Below, piece after piece: positions 16,851 through 26,672 of a stretch of 64,000 nucleotides of DNA (its first letter is position 1; each line of letters begins with the position of its first letter). Under the pieces are notes generated by a model that was not told where the DNA came from, did no database searches, and worked only from the letters and a program-made list of their open reading frames with translations. Made by a program: the position numbers and the translations under genes. Source of the stretch: Rubrolithibacter danxiaensis (lineage in GTDB: Bacteria > Bacteroidota > Bacteroidia > Sphingobacteriales > Sphingobacteriaceae); contig NZ_JBKOPS010000001.1 in assembly GCF_047272945.1 (NCBI RefSeq), positions 248,001 to 312,000 of the forward strand. Direction: 5' to 3'.

Positions 16851-19103
16851 TCAATTATCTGATATTGCTGGCAAATCTGCAGATGCAGATACTCCCCAAT
16901 TGGGCGAGGGTTTGTTACTCATGCGAATAAGAAGCTCTCCGCCTTTAACAATGTCTTCGTGTTTTATAAAAGGTTTGTTATACTCAACACCGTTTAAGTA
17001 AACAGCGCTGATATATTTATTTTCACTTGTATTGTTTTGAATTTCAACATGCAGGTTTTTCTTTCCAACCTGAATAGTTGCCTCATTTATAAGTGGCGAA
17101 CCGAATACATAGGTACCATTTGCCGGATTTACAGGATAAAATCCAAGTGCTGAAAAAACATACCAGGCAGACATTTGCCCCACATCTTCGTTTCCGCACA
17201 GGCCATCAGGCCTGGAGGTATAGAAAGAGTTTGCTATTTGCCTCACACGTTCAGCGGTTTTCCATTGCTGATCAGCAAAAGCATATAGATATACTGTATG
17301 ATGTCCCGGTTCATTTCCCTGTGCATACTGTCCGATTAAACCGGTAATATCCGGAGAGCCGGAATCGCTACGAGCCGACTCTGCAAGAAAAAGAGAATCA
17401 AGTTTCGATGCAAAAGCCTGCTTACTTCCAAATAAATCGATCAGGCCGTTTACGTCGTGAGGAACAAGCCATGTGTATTGCCAGGCATTTCCTTCTGCAT
17501 AATCGTCTTCCCGGTGTTTGGATGCTACCGGATCAAAAGGAGTTCTCCAGCTTCCGTCCTTTAATTTACCCCGCATAAACCCTGTTTGTTTATCAAAATA
17601 TTCTTTATACAGCTTCGCCCGCTTACTGAAATAGTTATAATCATCTGTTTTATTTAATGATTTTGCCATTTGAGCGATACACCAATCATCGATAGCATAT
17701 TCGAGCCCCTTGGCAACAGTTTCCAGAATGGTATCAGCGGGTATGTATTGAAGTTTTTGTACATAGTCTATACCTTCTGTTTTCTGCATAGCCGAATGCC
17801 TGATAGCGTCATAGGCCAAATCCACATCAAAACCTCTGAAACCTTTTAAATAAGCATCCACAATGATCGGAACAGCATGATACCCGAGCATGGTATTGGT
17901 TTCAGAACCCATTAAATGCCATACAGGTAGTTTCCCCTGCTGTTTATAGATAGCAAGCATCGTATTAATAATATCAGGCACCTTGTCAGGATGCAGGATA
18001 GTAAATAAAGGGTGGTAAGCACGATAGGTATCCCATAAAGAAAAAGTGGTATAATTAGTAAACGGAGCCTTTTTATAAACATTTTTATCAGTACCCCTGT
18101 AGTCGCCATTTGCATCATTAAATATTGACGGCGCAATCATAGTATGGTACAAAGCCGTATAAAAAATAGTCTTAATATCTTCAGAGGCGTTTATCTTAAC
18201 TTTCGAAAGTTCTTTATTCCACTTTGATTCCGCTTGTTTTACTACTATTGCAAAATCCCATCCCGGAGTTTCTGCAGAAATATTTGACAACGCGTTTTCA
18301 TAGCTTACAGGAGACAAGCCGACTTTCAGTTTCAAAACCCCGGCTGCTATATTCTTAAAATTAAGAACGGCCTTCATCCGTTGCCCTCTTCCCTCCTTTC
18401 CTTTAATGGCAGCAGTGCTATCATAAAGCGCCAGAGATGAAAGGCCCTGAGAGAGTTTTATAGCAAAATACACCCGTTGGTCGCTCGACCACCCTTTGGA
18501 TAAGCGGTAACCAACAATAGTTTTCTCATCTGCTAATTTTATATACGTATCAACCGGGCTATCCCATCCGGCACCTTCATTAAGGTCGATAATAACGTGA
18601 GGATTGTTTGATGGTTCATTGAAAGTGTATTGATGAAAACCTACCCGCTCTGTCGCAGTAAGCTCTGCCTTTATTTTATATTTATCCAACAAAACCTGGT
18701 AAAAACCCGGTTTACTGATTTCATTTGTATGCGAAAAGGTTGACAGGTAACCATTATTTAAGTCTTGTTTAGTCCCTTTATTCAGGAAAGTTTTGCCGGT
18801 TGCAGGCATTATTAAAATATCATTTAAATCTCCGATACCTGTACCGCTAAGATGAGTATGTGTAAAACCAACGATTGTATTGCTGGCATAATTGTACCCG
18901 CTGCACCAATCCCAGCCTTCAAAGATATTTGTAGGGCCTAATTGAACAGCTCCAAACGGGACACTGGCACCAACAAAAACATGGCCATGTCCTGCCGAGC
19001 CAATTAAAGGGTTAACATATTTAGTTAAATTAGTTTGTGCCTGGGTTGTAAACGTTACTACAACACAAAGCAAGTAAGCGACAGCAGTTAATTTCCGGTT
19101 CAT
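16851..19103 (-). CDS. GH92 family alpha-mannosidase
   Basis: About 750 residues from the Met at 19103, which gives a classical signal peptide ending near 'TTQAQ' (an ATG at 19136 adds 11 residues). The N-terminal beta-sandwich begins with the family pattern 'YVNPLIGSAGHGHVFVGASVPFGAVQLGP'. The (alpha/alpha)6 catalytic domain shows 'WHLMGSETNTMLGYHAVP' (Glu401), 'GNEPGHHTVYLY' and 'GNEDVGQMSAWYVFSALGFYPV', the signatures around the calcium site and catalytic acids of GH92 exo-alpha-mannosidases. Likely removes mannose from N-glycans or mannans, outside the cytoplasm. It is monocistronic and convergent with the efflux operon. Confidence 0.94.
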   Translation of the reverse strand: MNRKLTAVAYLLCVVVTFTTQAQTNLTKYVNPLIGSAGHGHVFVGASVPFGAVQLGPTNIFEGWDWCSGYNYASNTIVGFTHTHLSGTGIGDLNDILIMPATGKTFLNKGTKQDLNNGYLSTFSHTNEISKPGFYQVLLDKYKIKAELTATERVGFHQYTFNEPSNNPHVIIDLNEGAGWDSPVDTYIKLADEKTIVGYRLSKGWSSDQRVYFAIKLSQGLSSLALYDSTAAIKGKEGRGQRMKAVLNFKNIAAGVLKLKVGLSPVSYENALSNISAETPGWDFAIVVKQAESKWNKELSKVKINASEDIKTIFYTALYHTMIAPSIFNDANGDYRGTDKNVYKKAPFTNYTTFSLWDTYRAYHPLFTILHPDKVPDIINTMLAIYKQQGKLPVWHLMGSETNTMLGYHAVPIIVDAYLKGFRGFDVDLAYDAIRHSAMQKTEGIDYVQKLQYIPADTILETVAKGLEYAIDDWCIAQMAKSLNKTDDYNYFSKRAKLYKEYFDKQTGFMRGKLKDGSWRTPFDPVASKHREDDYAEGNAWQYTWLVPHDVNGLIDLFGSKQAFASKLDSLFLAESARSDSGSPDITGLIGQYAQGNEPGHHTVYLYAFADQQWKTAERVRQIANSFYTSRPDGLCGNEDVGQMSAWYVFSALGFYPVNPANGTYVFGSPLINEATIQVGKKNLHVEIQNNTSENKYISAVYLNGVEYNKPFIKHEDIVKGGELLIRMSNKPSPNWGVSASADLPAISDN

Positions 19104-19360
19104 TAAAAAAATAGTATTGTTAGAAAAACTCATCAATAATCACCAAAGATCGTATTTTTAATTATATCTCTTCGATTCCTGCCGTTGGAACGTTTTAAAA
19201 CAATGTGAAAGAACTATTTTAATATCTGCTATACCATGGAACAATTATTTTTGTCGCAAATGCCCCCATCTTTGCCGTATTTGCCATTGGCTGTTTTTTT
19301 AAATTTCTATCATATTTGTATTGGTAATAGTCAGAAAGATTAATAGTATATTAAAATAAA

Positions 19361-19789
19361 ATGGAATCAGAAAACAAAAAAACAATCACTGTAGAAAACA
19401 CAGTTAACGCACCGGTGGCACGGGTTTGGAAATTATGGAACGAACCAGAACATATTCAGAACTGGTGTCACGCCTCCAATGACTGGCACGCACCTTATGC
19501 AGAGAATGATTTAAAGATCAACGGTACATTTAAAACCACCATGGCTGCCAAGGATAACAGTTTCAGCTTTGATTTTGGAGGGGTTTATACTAATATCAAA
19601 GAAAACCAGTTGATTGAATATACTATTGACGACGGAAGAAAAGTTGCAATTAGGTTTATAGACGAGGGTAATCAAACTAAAGTTATTGAAACGTTTGAAA
19701 TGGAAAGCCTTCATCCGGAAGAAATGCAGAGAAGCGGATGGCAGGCCATTATGGATAATTTTAAGAACTATGCAGAAAGTATAGCTTAA
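19361..19789 (+). CDS. SRPBCC/AHSA1-type START-fold protein
   Basis: A 142-residue protein of the 'activator of Hsp90 ATPase homologue 1-like' family. The pattern 'VNAPVARVWKLWNEPEHIQNWCHASNDWHAPYAENDLKINGTF' and the C-terminal 'ETFEMESLHPEEMQRSGWQAIMDNFKNYAE' are typical. These cytoplasmic proteins have a hydrophobic cavity and poorly defined roles; a link to Hsp90 in bacteria is not shown. It stands alone between GH92 and the ABC-F gene. Confidence 0.85.
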   Translation: MESENKKTITVENTVNAPVARVWKLWNEPEHIQNWCHASNDWHAPYAENDLKINGTFKTTMAAKDNSFSFDFGGVYTNIKENQLIEYTIDDGRKVAIRFIDEGNQTKVIETFEMESLHPEEMQRSGWQAIMDNFKNYAESIA

Positions 19790-19864
19790 GCTTCTTCCCT
19801 CAGACTTTAACCACTAAGACATGATTTTTCAAAAAACGCATTAAAAGCACTCACCGAAACATCG

Positions 19865-19872
19865 TATATTTG
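19865..19872 (+). promoter_or_regulatory. Candidate -7 box of the ABC-F gene
   Basis: TATATTTG is an exact TAnnTTTG match. It would leave a leader of roughly 110 nt before the ABC-F start, containing a stem-loop at 19934-19960. Confidence 0.4.
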
Positions 19873-19933
19873 TAGACGTAAACAAACTAAAACTCATCTC
19901 CATGTAGGATATAATTTCTTTCAGAAAGATAAA

Positions 19934-19960
19934 ATAGAAAAAGGCATCTAGCTTTTCTAT
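19934..19960 (+). promoter_or_regulatory. Stem-loop in the ABC-F leader, possible attenuator
   Basis: ATAGAAAA and TTTTCTAT pair perfectly over 8 bp, with further G-C pairing next to a small bulge, 27 bp before the ABC-F start codon. ABC-F resistance genes are often controlled by leader attenuation; a two-codon ATG-TAG frame at 19902 lies upstream. Function is a guess. Confidence 0.25.
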
Positions 19961-19987
19961 GATTATTTACTCTTTAAAGAAGAAATT

Positions 19988-21572
19988 ATGCTTATTCTAC
20001 AAGACATTTCATACATCCACCCTAACAGGGATTTGTTGTTTAACAACATCAGTTTCAGTGTAAACCAACACGATAAGATAGCCCTGATTGGAAATAACGG
20101 TGCTGGAAAATCAACTTTGCTTAAAATTATTGCAGGAGAGTTACCGGCTTCTCAAGGACAATTTAACAGTAGCAGGAAATCTTATTATGTACCCCAGATT
20201 TTCGGGCAGTATAATCATCTGACTATTGCGAATTGAGGACAAACTACATGCCCTGAAAGACATTCTTGACGGCCATGCAACTGAAAACAATTTCAATACA
20301 CTGGATGACGACTGGACAATTGAAGAACGTTGTATAGAAGCACTTAATTACTGGCTTTTGACAGACCTGGATCTGAGCCAAAAAATGGGAACATTAAGCG
20401 GCGGACAAAAGACCCGGGTTTTCCTTGCAGGAATTTCAATTCACGAGCCTGAACTCGTATTACTCGACGAGCCCAGCAACCATTTAGATGCAGCAGGCAG
20501 AGGCTTATTATACAACTTCATCCGTTCTACTCCAGACACACTGATTATTGTAAGCCACGACAGGAAACTATTAAACCTTTTGGATAAAGTTTACGAGCTA
20601 AGTGCAAACGGTATAACCGTCTACGGAGGCAATTATGATTTTTACTCGCAACAAAAGCAGATAGAGAAAAATGCCATTGACCAGGACCTGAAAAGCAAAG
20701 AAAAATCTTTACGCAAAGCTCGGGAAAAAGAACGTGAAACTTTAGAAAGGCAACAAAAGCTGGACTCACGGGGAAAGAAAAAGCAGGAAAAAGCCGGTGT
20801 TGCACGAATTATGATAAACACGTTGAGGAACAACGCAGAAAACAGCACGTCGAAAATAAAGGGCGCACATGCTGAAAAAATTTCAGGGATATCGCAGGAA
20901 TTGCAAAATCTGCGAAAAGAAATGCCTGGCATTGATAAGATAAAATTCGGCTTTGACAATTCAGTATTGCACAAAGGAAAAATACTATTTACAGCAACCA
21001 GCATTAATTTTAGTTATTACAATAAACCGTTGTGGAATGAAAATCTGACTTTTCAAATCATAAGCGGTGAGCGAATTGCATTGATGGGACTTAACGGCTC
21101 CGGAAAAACAACATTGATAAAAATAATCTTGAAAAAATTAGAGCCGAAGAGCGGGACCGTTTACAGAGCCGATATCCGAGCGGCTTATATTGACCAGGAC
21201 TACTCGTTAATTGACAACCAATTAAGGGTTTACGAACAAGCCCAGCTCTTCAATGTTTCTGCATTACAGGAGCACGAAATCAAAATCAGGCTTAACCGTT
21301 TTTTGTTCACTAAAGAAGATTGGGAGAAAAAATGTAGTGCGCTAAGCGGAGGAGAAAAAATGCGTTTGGTGCTTTGCTGCCTTACTATAAATAAGCAATC
21401 GCCTGATCTTCTTATACTTGACGAACCAACCAATAACCTGGACATCCAAAACATAGAAATATTAACGGCCGCAATTAATGAATACCAGGGGACCCTTCTG
21501 GTTGTATCCCATGACGACTATTTTTTGGAGCAAATACATATAGAACGTGTAATTGATCTTGAAAAAGTATAA
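19988..21572 (+). pseudogene. ABC-F family ATPase gene split by a frameshift
   Basis: Two reading frames together make one ABC-F protein. The first (19988-20236, 82 residues) holds Walker A 'GNNGAGKST' and stops after 'HLTIAN'. The second (from TTG 20226 to 21572) resumes with 'RIEDKLHALKDILDG' and contains signature 'LSGGQKTR', Walker B 'LVLLDEPSNHLD', the basic coiled linker, second Walker A 'GLNGSGKTT', signature 'LSGGEKMR' and 'LLILDEPTNNLD'. ABC-F proteins act on ribosomes in translation or antibiotic protection. From memory of relatives a few residues (about 3-4) are missing at the junction, so the break looks like a small deletion, perhaps 11 bp between TTGCG repeats. Without the shift the protein would be about 525 residues. 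A sequencing error or a surviving two-piece gene is possible. Confidence 0.8.
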
Positions 21573-21649
21573 ATAAGGACAAGTTTAAAATGAAATAAAC
21601 AAAACTTAATCTCCAGCAGGCCGATGTAAAAAGCGCCAGATATCGAAAA

Positions 21650-22414
21650 CTATTGTACCTGATGCTTATGTTGCGCAGAATCGGCTTTATAGGATATGAT
21701 CAATTGTCTTATTTCTCCTTTTTCCCAGGCATTAGCCCCGGCATCAGGCTTTCCCGCTGGAATATCTCGGCGTTTTTTGCGTGTTTCTTCTGTACTTATT
21801 TTGAAGCGCTTATCTCTTTCTTCTACCAGGTGTGGTTGAATTTGTCCGTCTTTTGTAAAACCCATCATGATCATGGGTGCTCCAAGGGGCAAGACCTTTT
21901 CCTGGTCGGTATGCCAGGTATGGATGGTTTTGCCATAAGTTGATACCAACTTTTCCATTAACTCATGTTCTGCAGCATCGGGTATTCCCGGAGCAATGAG
22001 TGTTCCTGATTTAACTTCGTATTGATGGCTATGCCATAGTTTTTTCTCTTCTTCGGGTAGCTGTTTAAAAAGCTTTTCAGTAATAATGTACTCGATCCCC
22101 ATAATTTTCGCATCCTCCCCGTTCCCGTCGTATATTATTGCCTGATAGAGGTCGTCATTAAGTTGTGATACATAATGATGCGCTTCCATCTGGGCATTCA
22201 TGTTGCCATTGTAAAAATGGAAGCCATCCAGGTATGTATTGATCTTGCTCAGCGGCGTTTTTTTCTGGAGGAGATCAGCCCCGGTCTCCAGAACTTTATC
22301 CTTTCCCGACTTCTCTGCTCCGGGCGATTTGACATTGGAATCAGTATTATTTCCGCCACAGGACGAAAGAGCTAAAACGAGATAAGCAGCGACTGAAACA
22401 CAGAATAATTTCAT
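21650..22414 (-). CDS. OBAP (DUF1264) family lipoprotein
   Basis: A 254-residue protein with a lipoprotein signal (about 1-20, 'VLALSSCGG', lipobox Cys near 19). The central region 'HHYVSQLNDDLYQAIIYDG', 'MGIEYIITEKLFKQLPEEEKKLWHSHQYEVKSGTLIAPG' matches the oil-body-associated protein family (DUF1264) known from plants, fungi and some bacteria, with conserved His residues in 'LWHSHQYEV'. The function in bacteria is unknown; a link to lipid or envelope surfaces is only suggested by the family name and the lipid anchor. It appears monocistronic, convergent with the ABC-F gene and downstream of the GH29 gene. Confidence 0.82.
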   Translation of the reverse strand: MKLFCVSVAAYLVLALSSCGGNNTDSNVKSPGAEKSGKDKVLETGADLLQKKTPLSKINTYLDGFHFYNGNMNAQMEAHHYVSQLNDDLYQAIIYDGNGEDAKIMGIEYIITEKLFKQLPEEEKKLWHSHQYEVKSGTLIAPGIPDAAEHELMEKLVSTYGKTIHTWHTDQEKVLPLGAPMIMMGFTKDGQIQPHLVEERDKRFKISTEETRKKRRDIPAGKPDAGANAWEKGEIRQLIISYKADSAQHKHQVQ

Positions 22415-22519
22415 AGCAGACTTGTTTTACTGCTAATAATCTTTCTAAAATAATTTTGTTTTTATTATTGGTTTATTTGAAAATCCTCTTCTTTCTGTTA
22501 AACCTTATCCCCTTCTTAT

Positions 22520-23887
22520 TTATTCTTTTTCAGACGCCTTATAAAAACCTATTTCTGCTAACTGAACCTTACGTTTCGATTTTAATATCGTTAGCCTTAC
22601 TTTAGAAGTTTCTATTGAGGGGAAACGCAGCAGCCTTTTATATCCCACCGTAGTAAACTGGCTGATCTCCTTCCACTGCTTTCCATCCCAGTACTCTACA
22701 ACAGCTTCCTTAATTGATTGTCCGTTGGCTATATTTTCCTGAATAGATATGCGGTCAAAGTTCACGGCTTTTTTAAAGTCTAGAACAAACGGTTGATTCT
22801 CGCTTAATTGAATAAATGAACTTAGTTTCTTGTCAGTTAATGCTGATTTTGTTTTACCCTGAGCAAGATTAACTTTAAATGTTTCATTCAGAATAGCCCT
22901 GAAATCGTGTAGGCTTTTAATGTCTTCTTCGTTGAACAATCCTTTTTTATTCGGAGGAATATTGAGCAACAATAAGCTGTTTCTTCCAACTGATTTGTAA
23001 TACAGGTCAACAATATTTTTTCCTGGTCGCACTTTGCTATCTTCCTCTTCATGATAAAACCATCCCGGACGAATAGATACATCTGTTTCAGCAGGTATCC
23101 ATGATTCTCCGTTAGGGTCACCTGTATTCAAATAGGAAGCATCTGCTACGCCTGGTGCAAGACCTGTAGTATCAATGGTTGACCAGCAGGTTTCACCTGC
23201 ATTACCTTTTTCATTGCCTACCCAACGCACATCAGGACCAGCATCAGAAAAAAGCACTGCCTTGGGTTGCAAGGTTCTTACCAGTTGCCAGTAACCCTTA
23301 AAATCATACTGCATAGCTTTGGCGTTTTCGCCTTTGGCTCCGTCAAACCATACCTCCGACACTTCTCCGTAATTTGTGAGTAGTTCCTTGAGCTGATTTT
23401 TATAATAAGTATTGTATGCATCAGTACCATAAGAAAGTTCATGGCGATCCCAGGGAGAAAGATAAAAACCAAACTTGATTCCGTGCCTTCTGCAGGCATC
23501 AGCAATCTCTTTTACAACATCGCCTTTTCCGCCCTTCCAGGGACTATTCTTTACAGAATGTTCTGTGTACTGGGAAGGCCAGAGGCAAAAACCATCGTGA
23601 TGTTTAGCTGTGATTATAGCCATTTTAAATCCTGTTTCCTTCAGAGTTTGCACCATCTTATCTGCATCAAAATCTGTAGGATTGAAAATTTGAGGGCTTT
23701 CCGAACCATCTCCCCATTCTTTACCTGTAAAGGTGTTGACCGTAAAATGTAAAAATGCAGTAGTTTCCAATTGCTGCCAGGCCAGTTGCCGTTGCGAAGG
23801 TTTGGGAAAACTTTGCGCTTTTACGTTTATTGAAGTGTAAATTGTGGCAGTAAAAACTAAGAATAGTCTGAACAGGAGCTTCGTCAT
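22520..23887 (-). CDS. GH29 family alpha-L-fucosidase (first)
   Basis: A 455-residue secreted enzyme. Signal peptide about 1-25. The catalytic barrel begins with 'QLAWQQLETTAFLHFTVNTFTGKEWGDG', has 'ITAKHHDGFCLWPSQYTEHS' and the nucleophile Asp182 in 'VSEVWFDGAKG'. A C-terminal F5/8-type beta domain covers about 355-450 ('DRISIQENIANGQSIKEAVVEYWDGKQWKEI'). It would release alpha-linked L-fucose from plant or animal glycans; the spacing of motifs suggests the narrower GH29-B type, but this is not certain. It follows the second GH29 gene by 25 bp and is probably co-transcribed. Confidence 0.93.
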   Translation of the reverse strand: MTKLLFRLFLVFTATIYTSINVKAQSFPKPSQRQLAWQQLETTAFLHFTVNTFTGKEWGDGSESPQIFNPTDFDADKMVQTLKETGFKMAIITAKHHDGFCLWPSQYTEHSVKNSPWKGGKGDVVKEIADACRRHGIKFGFYLSPWDRHELSYGTDAYNTYYKNQLKELLTNYGEVSEVWFDGAKGENAKAMQYDFKGYWQLVRTLQPKAVLFSDAGPDVRWVGNEKGNAGETCWSTIDTTGLAPGVADASYLNTGDPNGESWIPAETDVSIRPGWFYHEEEDSKVRPGKNIVDLYYKSVGRNSLLLLNIPPNKKGLFNEEDIKSLHDFRAILNETFKVNLAQGKTKSALTDKKLSSFIQLSENQPFVLDFKKAVNFDRISIQENIANGQSIKEAVVEYWDGKQWKEISQFTTVGYKRLLRFPSIETSKVRLTILKSKRKVQLAEIGFYKASEKE

Positions 23888-23912
23888 ATTATTTTTAATT
23901 GATTAGTATAGA

Positions 23913-25253
23913 TTATTGTGTTTGTAATTGAACAATCTGGTCAACATCATCAAAAGAAACATTTTTCAGATAAATAAACACCCCTTCCGGCTGTTGTTTA
24001 AAAGTAATTGATTTGTTGGTATTAAGCAGTACCGCTTTGGTAACTTTTTGATTTATACCTGGAACAAACACATAGGCTTGTTTTGGTTTTGATAGAATGT
24101 GTACGTTTAAAACCTTATCCTTTGCTGTTACCACCCCCCAGGGCTGAGGCGGAATAATCTTACCTCTGGTACCGTAAATTGTTTCCCCGTATTTGTTAAG
24201 CCAGGTACCCACTGCAGCAAGTGTGTCAGTAAACTCAGGCTGAACGCTACCGTCCGGCAGCGGACCAATATTCAATAACAGGTTTGCATCACGGCCTGCT
24301 GCATTTACTAAAAGATGCACTACCTCTTTTACTGATTTATATTTCGTATCTGTAATATTAAAGCCCCATGAGCCGTTCAGGGTTTCACACGTCTCTACAG
24401 GCAGGTGTTCCGTTGCCTTTTGAAAGCTTAAGCCCGATCGGTTTTCTCCCGGCAGATCACGTTCGAACATTTGAAAATCTTCTCCTTCAAAAGGAGTCAT
24501 ATGGTGGTTGTTACCGATAAGACACTGAGGCTGCAAGCGATGAATTAAAGAGTAAATTTCATCATATTTCCAGTCAATTCTTGAACTTCTGTCCGCTTCT
24601 CCTTCTGGCGCTGTCTGATCCCAATGCCCGTCGAACCATACGCCTGCTATCGGCCCGTAGTTTGTAAGCAACTCAGTTAGCTGATCTTTCATAAACTGAA
24701 GATAATGAGCATAATCGCTTTTAGCTGTACGGCCGGTGCCCTTACCGGTTCTGCCTGTTTCATAAGGATAATCATCCCTGGACCAGTCAAGGAGAGAATA
24801 ATAAACGAACAACTTTATTCCCTGCTTATGGCACTCTTCTGCGATATCTTTAAAAACATCCTTTCCGTACGGCGTATTGGTAATTTTAAAATCACTGGCT
24901 TTTGTATCCCAATTACTAAAACTATCGTGATGGCGGGTAATGAATGTAATATACTTCATACCCCCGTTTTTCGCTGCAGCAACCCATTTCTTCGCATCAA
25001 AATGAACCGGATTAAATATCTGCTGCAGCCTTGCGTAATCTTTTACTTTTATGTTGCGGTTGTTCATCACCCATTCGCCATCACCAAGTACACTCGAAGC
25101 GCCCCAATGAATAAACATGCCAAACCTCCGGTCTTTAAAATCTTTTCGTGCTGCCAGGTTTTCTGCTGTGGGCGTATACTTTTCAGCAGGAGCTTGAGCA
25201 GTGGCAATGCAATAAAAACAGGTAAGTAATGCAGTGGAAATTAGTCGGTTCAT
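23913..25253 (-). CDS. GH29 family alpha-L-fucosidase (second)
   Basis: A 446-residue secreted enzyme with a signal peptide (about 1-19, ending 'ATAQ'). The catalytic barrel shows 'FKDRRFGMFIHWGASSVLGDGEWVMN', 'ITRHHDSFSNWDT' and the nucleophile Asp208 in 'IAGVWFDGHWDQ'; the C-terminal part is a short beta domain. It differs strongly from the neighbouring GH29, so the two are not recent duplicates and may attack different fucosyl linkages. It lies 51 bp downstream of the GH27 gene and 25 bp upstream of the other GH29, suggesting an operon GH27-GH29-GH29. Confidence 0.93.
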   Translation of the reverse strand: MNRLISTALLTCFYCIATAQAPAEKYTPTAENLAARKDFKDRRFGMFIHWGASSVLGDGEWVMNNRNIKVKDYARLQQIFNPVHFDAKKWVAAAKNGGMKYITFITRHHDSFSNWDTKASDFKITNTPYGKDVFKDIAEECHKQGIKLFVYYSLLDWSRDDYPYETGRTGKGTGRTAKSDYAHYLQFMKDQLTELLTNYGPIAGVWFDGHWDQTAPEGEADRSSRIDWKYDEIYSLIHRLQPQCLIGNNHHMTPFEGEDFQMFERDLPGENRSGLSFQKATEHLPVETCETLNGSWGFNITDTKYKSVKEVVHLLVNAAGRDANLLLNIGPLPDGSVQPEFTDTLAAVGTWLNKYGETIYGTRGKIIPPQPWGVVTAKDKVLNVHILSKPKQAYVFVPGINQKVTKAVLLNTNKSITFKQQPEGVFIYLKNVSFDDVDQIVQLQTQ

Positions 25254-25304
25254 AAAAATTCAGATTAATAAGTTAGTATTTTAATGCATTAAATAGGATT
25301 AATA

Positions 25305-26483
25305 CTATTCTGCCTTTAACACAATTATCCCATGTTTAGGGATACTGAAAGTTTGTCCTTCTTTCAGCCTGCCCAGGTCTTTATGAAGCCATAGATCTCT
25401 GAACATGCTTTTTTTGTTTACACTTAATTTTTCTGCGTTAAATGTATAAGTAGCTTCCTTATCTTCACGATTCAAAATGGCAATTGCTTTGGCCTTGCTG
25501 TTAGTTCCAAGCGATTTTACCCATACTTCCACATTTTTTTCTGTCAGCACTTTTTGAGCTTGTTTAAATCCCGGATCCTGGTTTAGGGCAATCAATTCTT
25601 TGTTGGTAAGAATTTCAATTGTTTGTTTTGACATCGTTCTGAGATCGTTTCCGGCAAGTAGCGGTGAATTGAGCATACACCACATTGAAAAATGCGTTTT
25701 ATCCTCATCGTAACTCATACCCCTGCCTACCTGTAACATATCCATATCGTTGTAATGCCCAGGCGAAGCATATTTATACAAGTTGGCGCTGGCATCAATA
25801 ATTTTCATAATAGATCCAAAATCTTCTCTGATGTCTCCTGAAATGCGCCAGGAATCGGCTTTTTTAATGGCCCACTCACCGGGAAATTGCCAACGGCAAA
25901 TGTTAAAGACGATATTAGAGTCGATTGCCTTAACCGCACCAAGGATTTTTAGATATTCAGTTTGCTCGTCGAGCTTCATCTTTTCGCCCCCGCACCAGTC
26001 TACTTTAAGGAAATCATACCCCCATTCATTAAAGAACAGGTTGCAGTCCTGCTCAACGTGACCATAAATGCCTACTCCTACGCCATTTTTGTCGTTATCC
26101 CACATAGATGCGCAGGTATTCTGGCCCGCATCCGTATAGATACCTGCTTTCAGGTTCTTGCTATGAATATAATCGGCCAGAGCTTTCATGCCGGATGGAA
26201 ATTTGGCAGAATTGGAAAATAATCTCCCATTCTCATCGCGTCCACCGAAATAGCCATCGTCAATATTAATAAAACGATAGCCTGCGTCGTATAAACCTGA
26301 AGATATCATGGCATCTGCCTGTTCACGTATCATCTTCTCGTCGATATTTATGTGGAAATTATTCCAGCTGCTCCAGCCCATTATGGGAGGTTTAGCCTTT
26401 TGAGCAATTGAATTTACAGGCTGGAATAGCGCCGCAAAAAACAGCAGCATTAACCATGTTATTGATCTGAAATTCGTGTTCAT
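25305..26483 (-). CDS. GH27 family alpha-galactosidase
   Basis: About 392 residues from the Met at 26483, which gives a normal signal peptide ('SITWLMLLFFAALFQPVNSIAQ'); an upstream ATG at 26576 adds 31 residues of unlikely sequence. The mature enzyme begins 'PPIMGWSSWNNFHINIDE', contains the nucleophile Asp162 in 'FLKVDWCGG' and the acid/base Asp217 in 'WRISGDIRED', as in GH27/melibiases, followed by a C-terminal beta domain. It would remove terminal alpha-galactose from plant polysaccharides or oligosaccharides. First gene of the probable GH27-GH29-GH29 operon. Confidence 0.93.
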   Translation of the reverse strand: MNTNFRSITWLMLLFFAALFQPVNSIAQKAKPPIMGWSSWNNFHINIDEKMIREQADAMISSGLYDAGYRFINIDDGYFGGRDENGRLFSNSAKFPSGMKALADYIHSKNLKAGIYTDAGQNTCASMWDNDKNGVGVGIYGHVEQDCNLFFNEWGYDFLKVDWCGGEKMKLDEQTEYLKILGAVKAIDSNIVFNICRWQFPGEWAIKKADSWRISGDIREDFGSIMKIIDASANLYKYASPGHYNDMDMLQVGRGMSYDEDKTHFSMWCMLNSPLLAGNDLRTMSKQTIEILTNKELIALNQDPGFKQAQKVLTEKNVEVWVKSLGTNSKAKAIAILNREDKEATYTFNAEKLSVNKKSMFRDLWLHKDLGRLKEGQTFSIPKHGIIVLKAE

Positions 26484-26672
26484 CCCTGTTAAATTTAGCG
26501 ATCTCAAACCTTGAGATTTGAGATTCAAAAAGTAAGAAATAAAACTTTTTAAGATGCTTCTTAGAAGGAACATCACAAACTTATTACGTTACTATTATCT
26601 TTTAAAGCTTTACACTTACAGGGGGCAGGATAAAGTGATTTCAGCTATCAAAGGATATTTTATTCTGAAAAG

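Noticed and set aside
20222..20240. Programmed ribosomal frameshift in the ABC-F gene
   Set aside because: There is no slippery heptamer at the junction, and residues expected from relatives appear to be missing, which fits a deletion better.
26619..26632. CAGGGGGCAGGATA before GH27 as a fifth motif copy
   Set aside because: Only one half-site matches and the spacing to the second is wrong.
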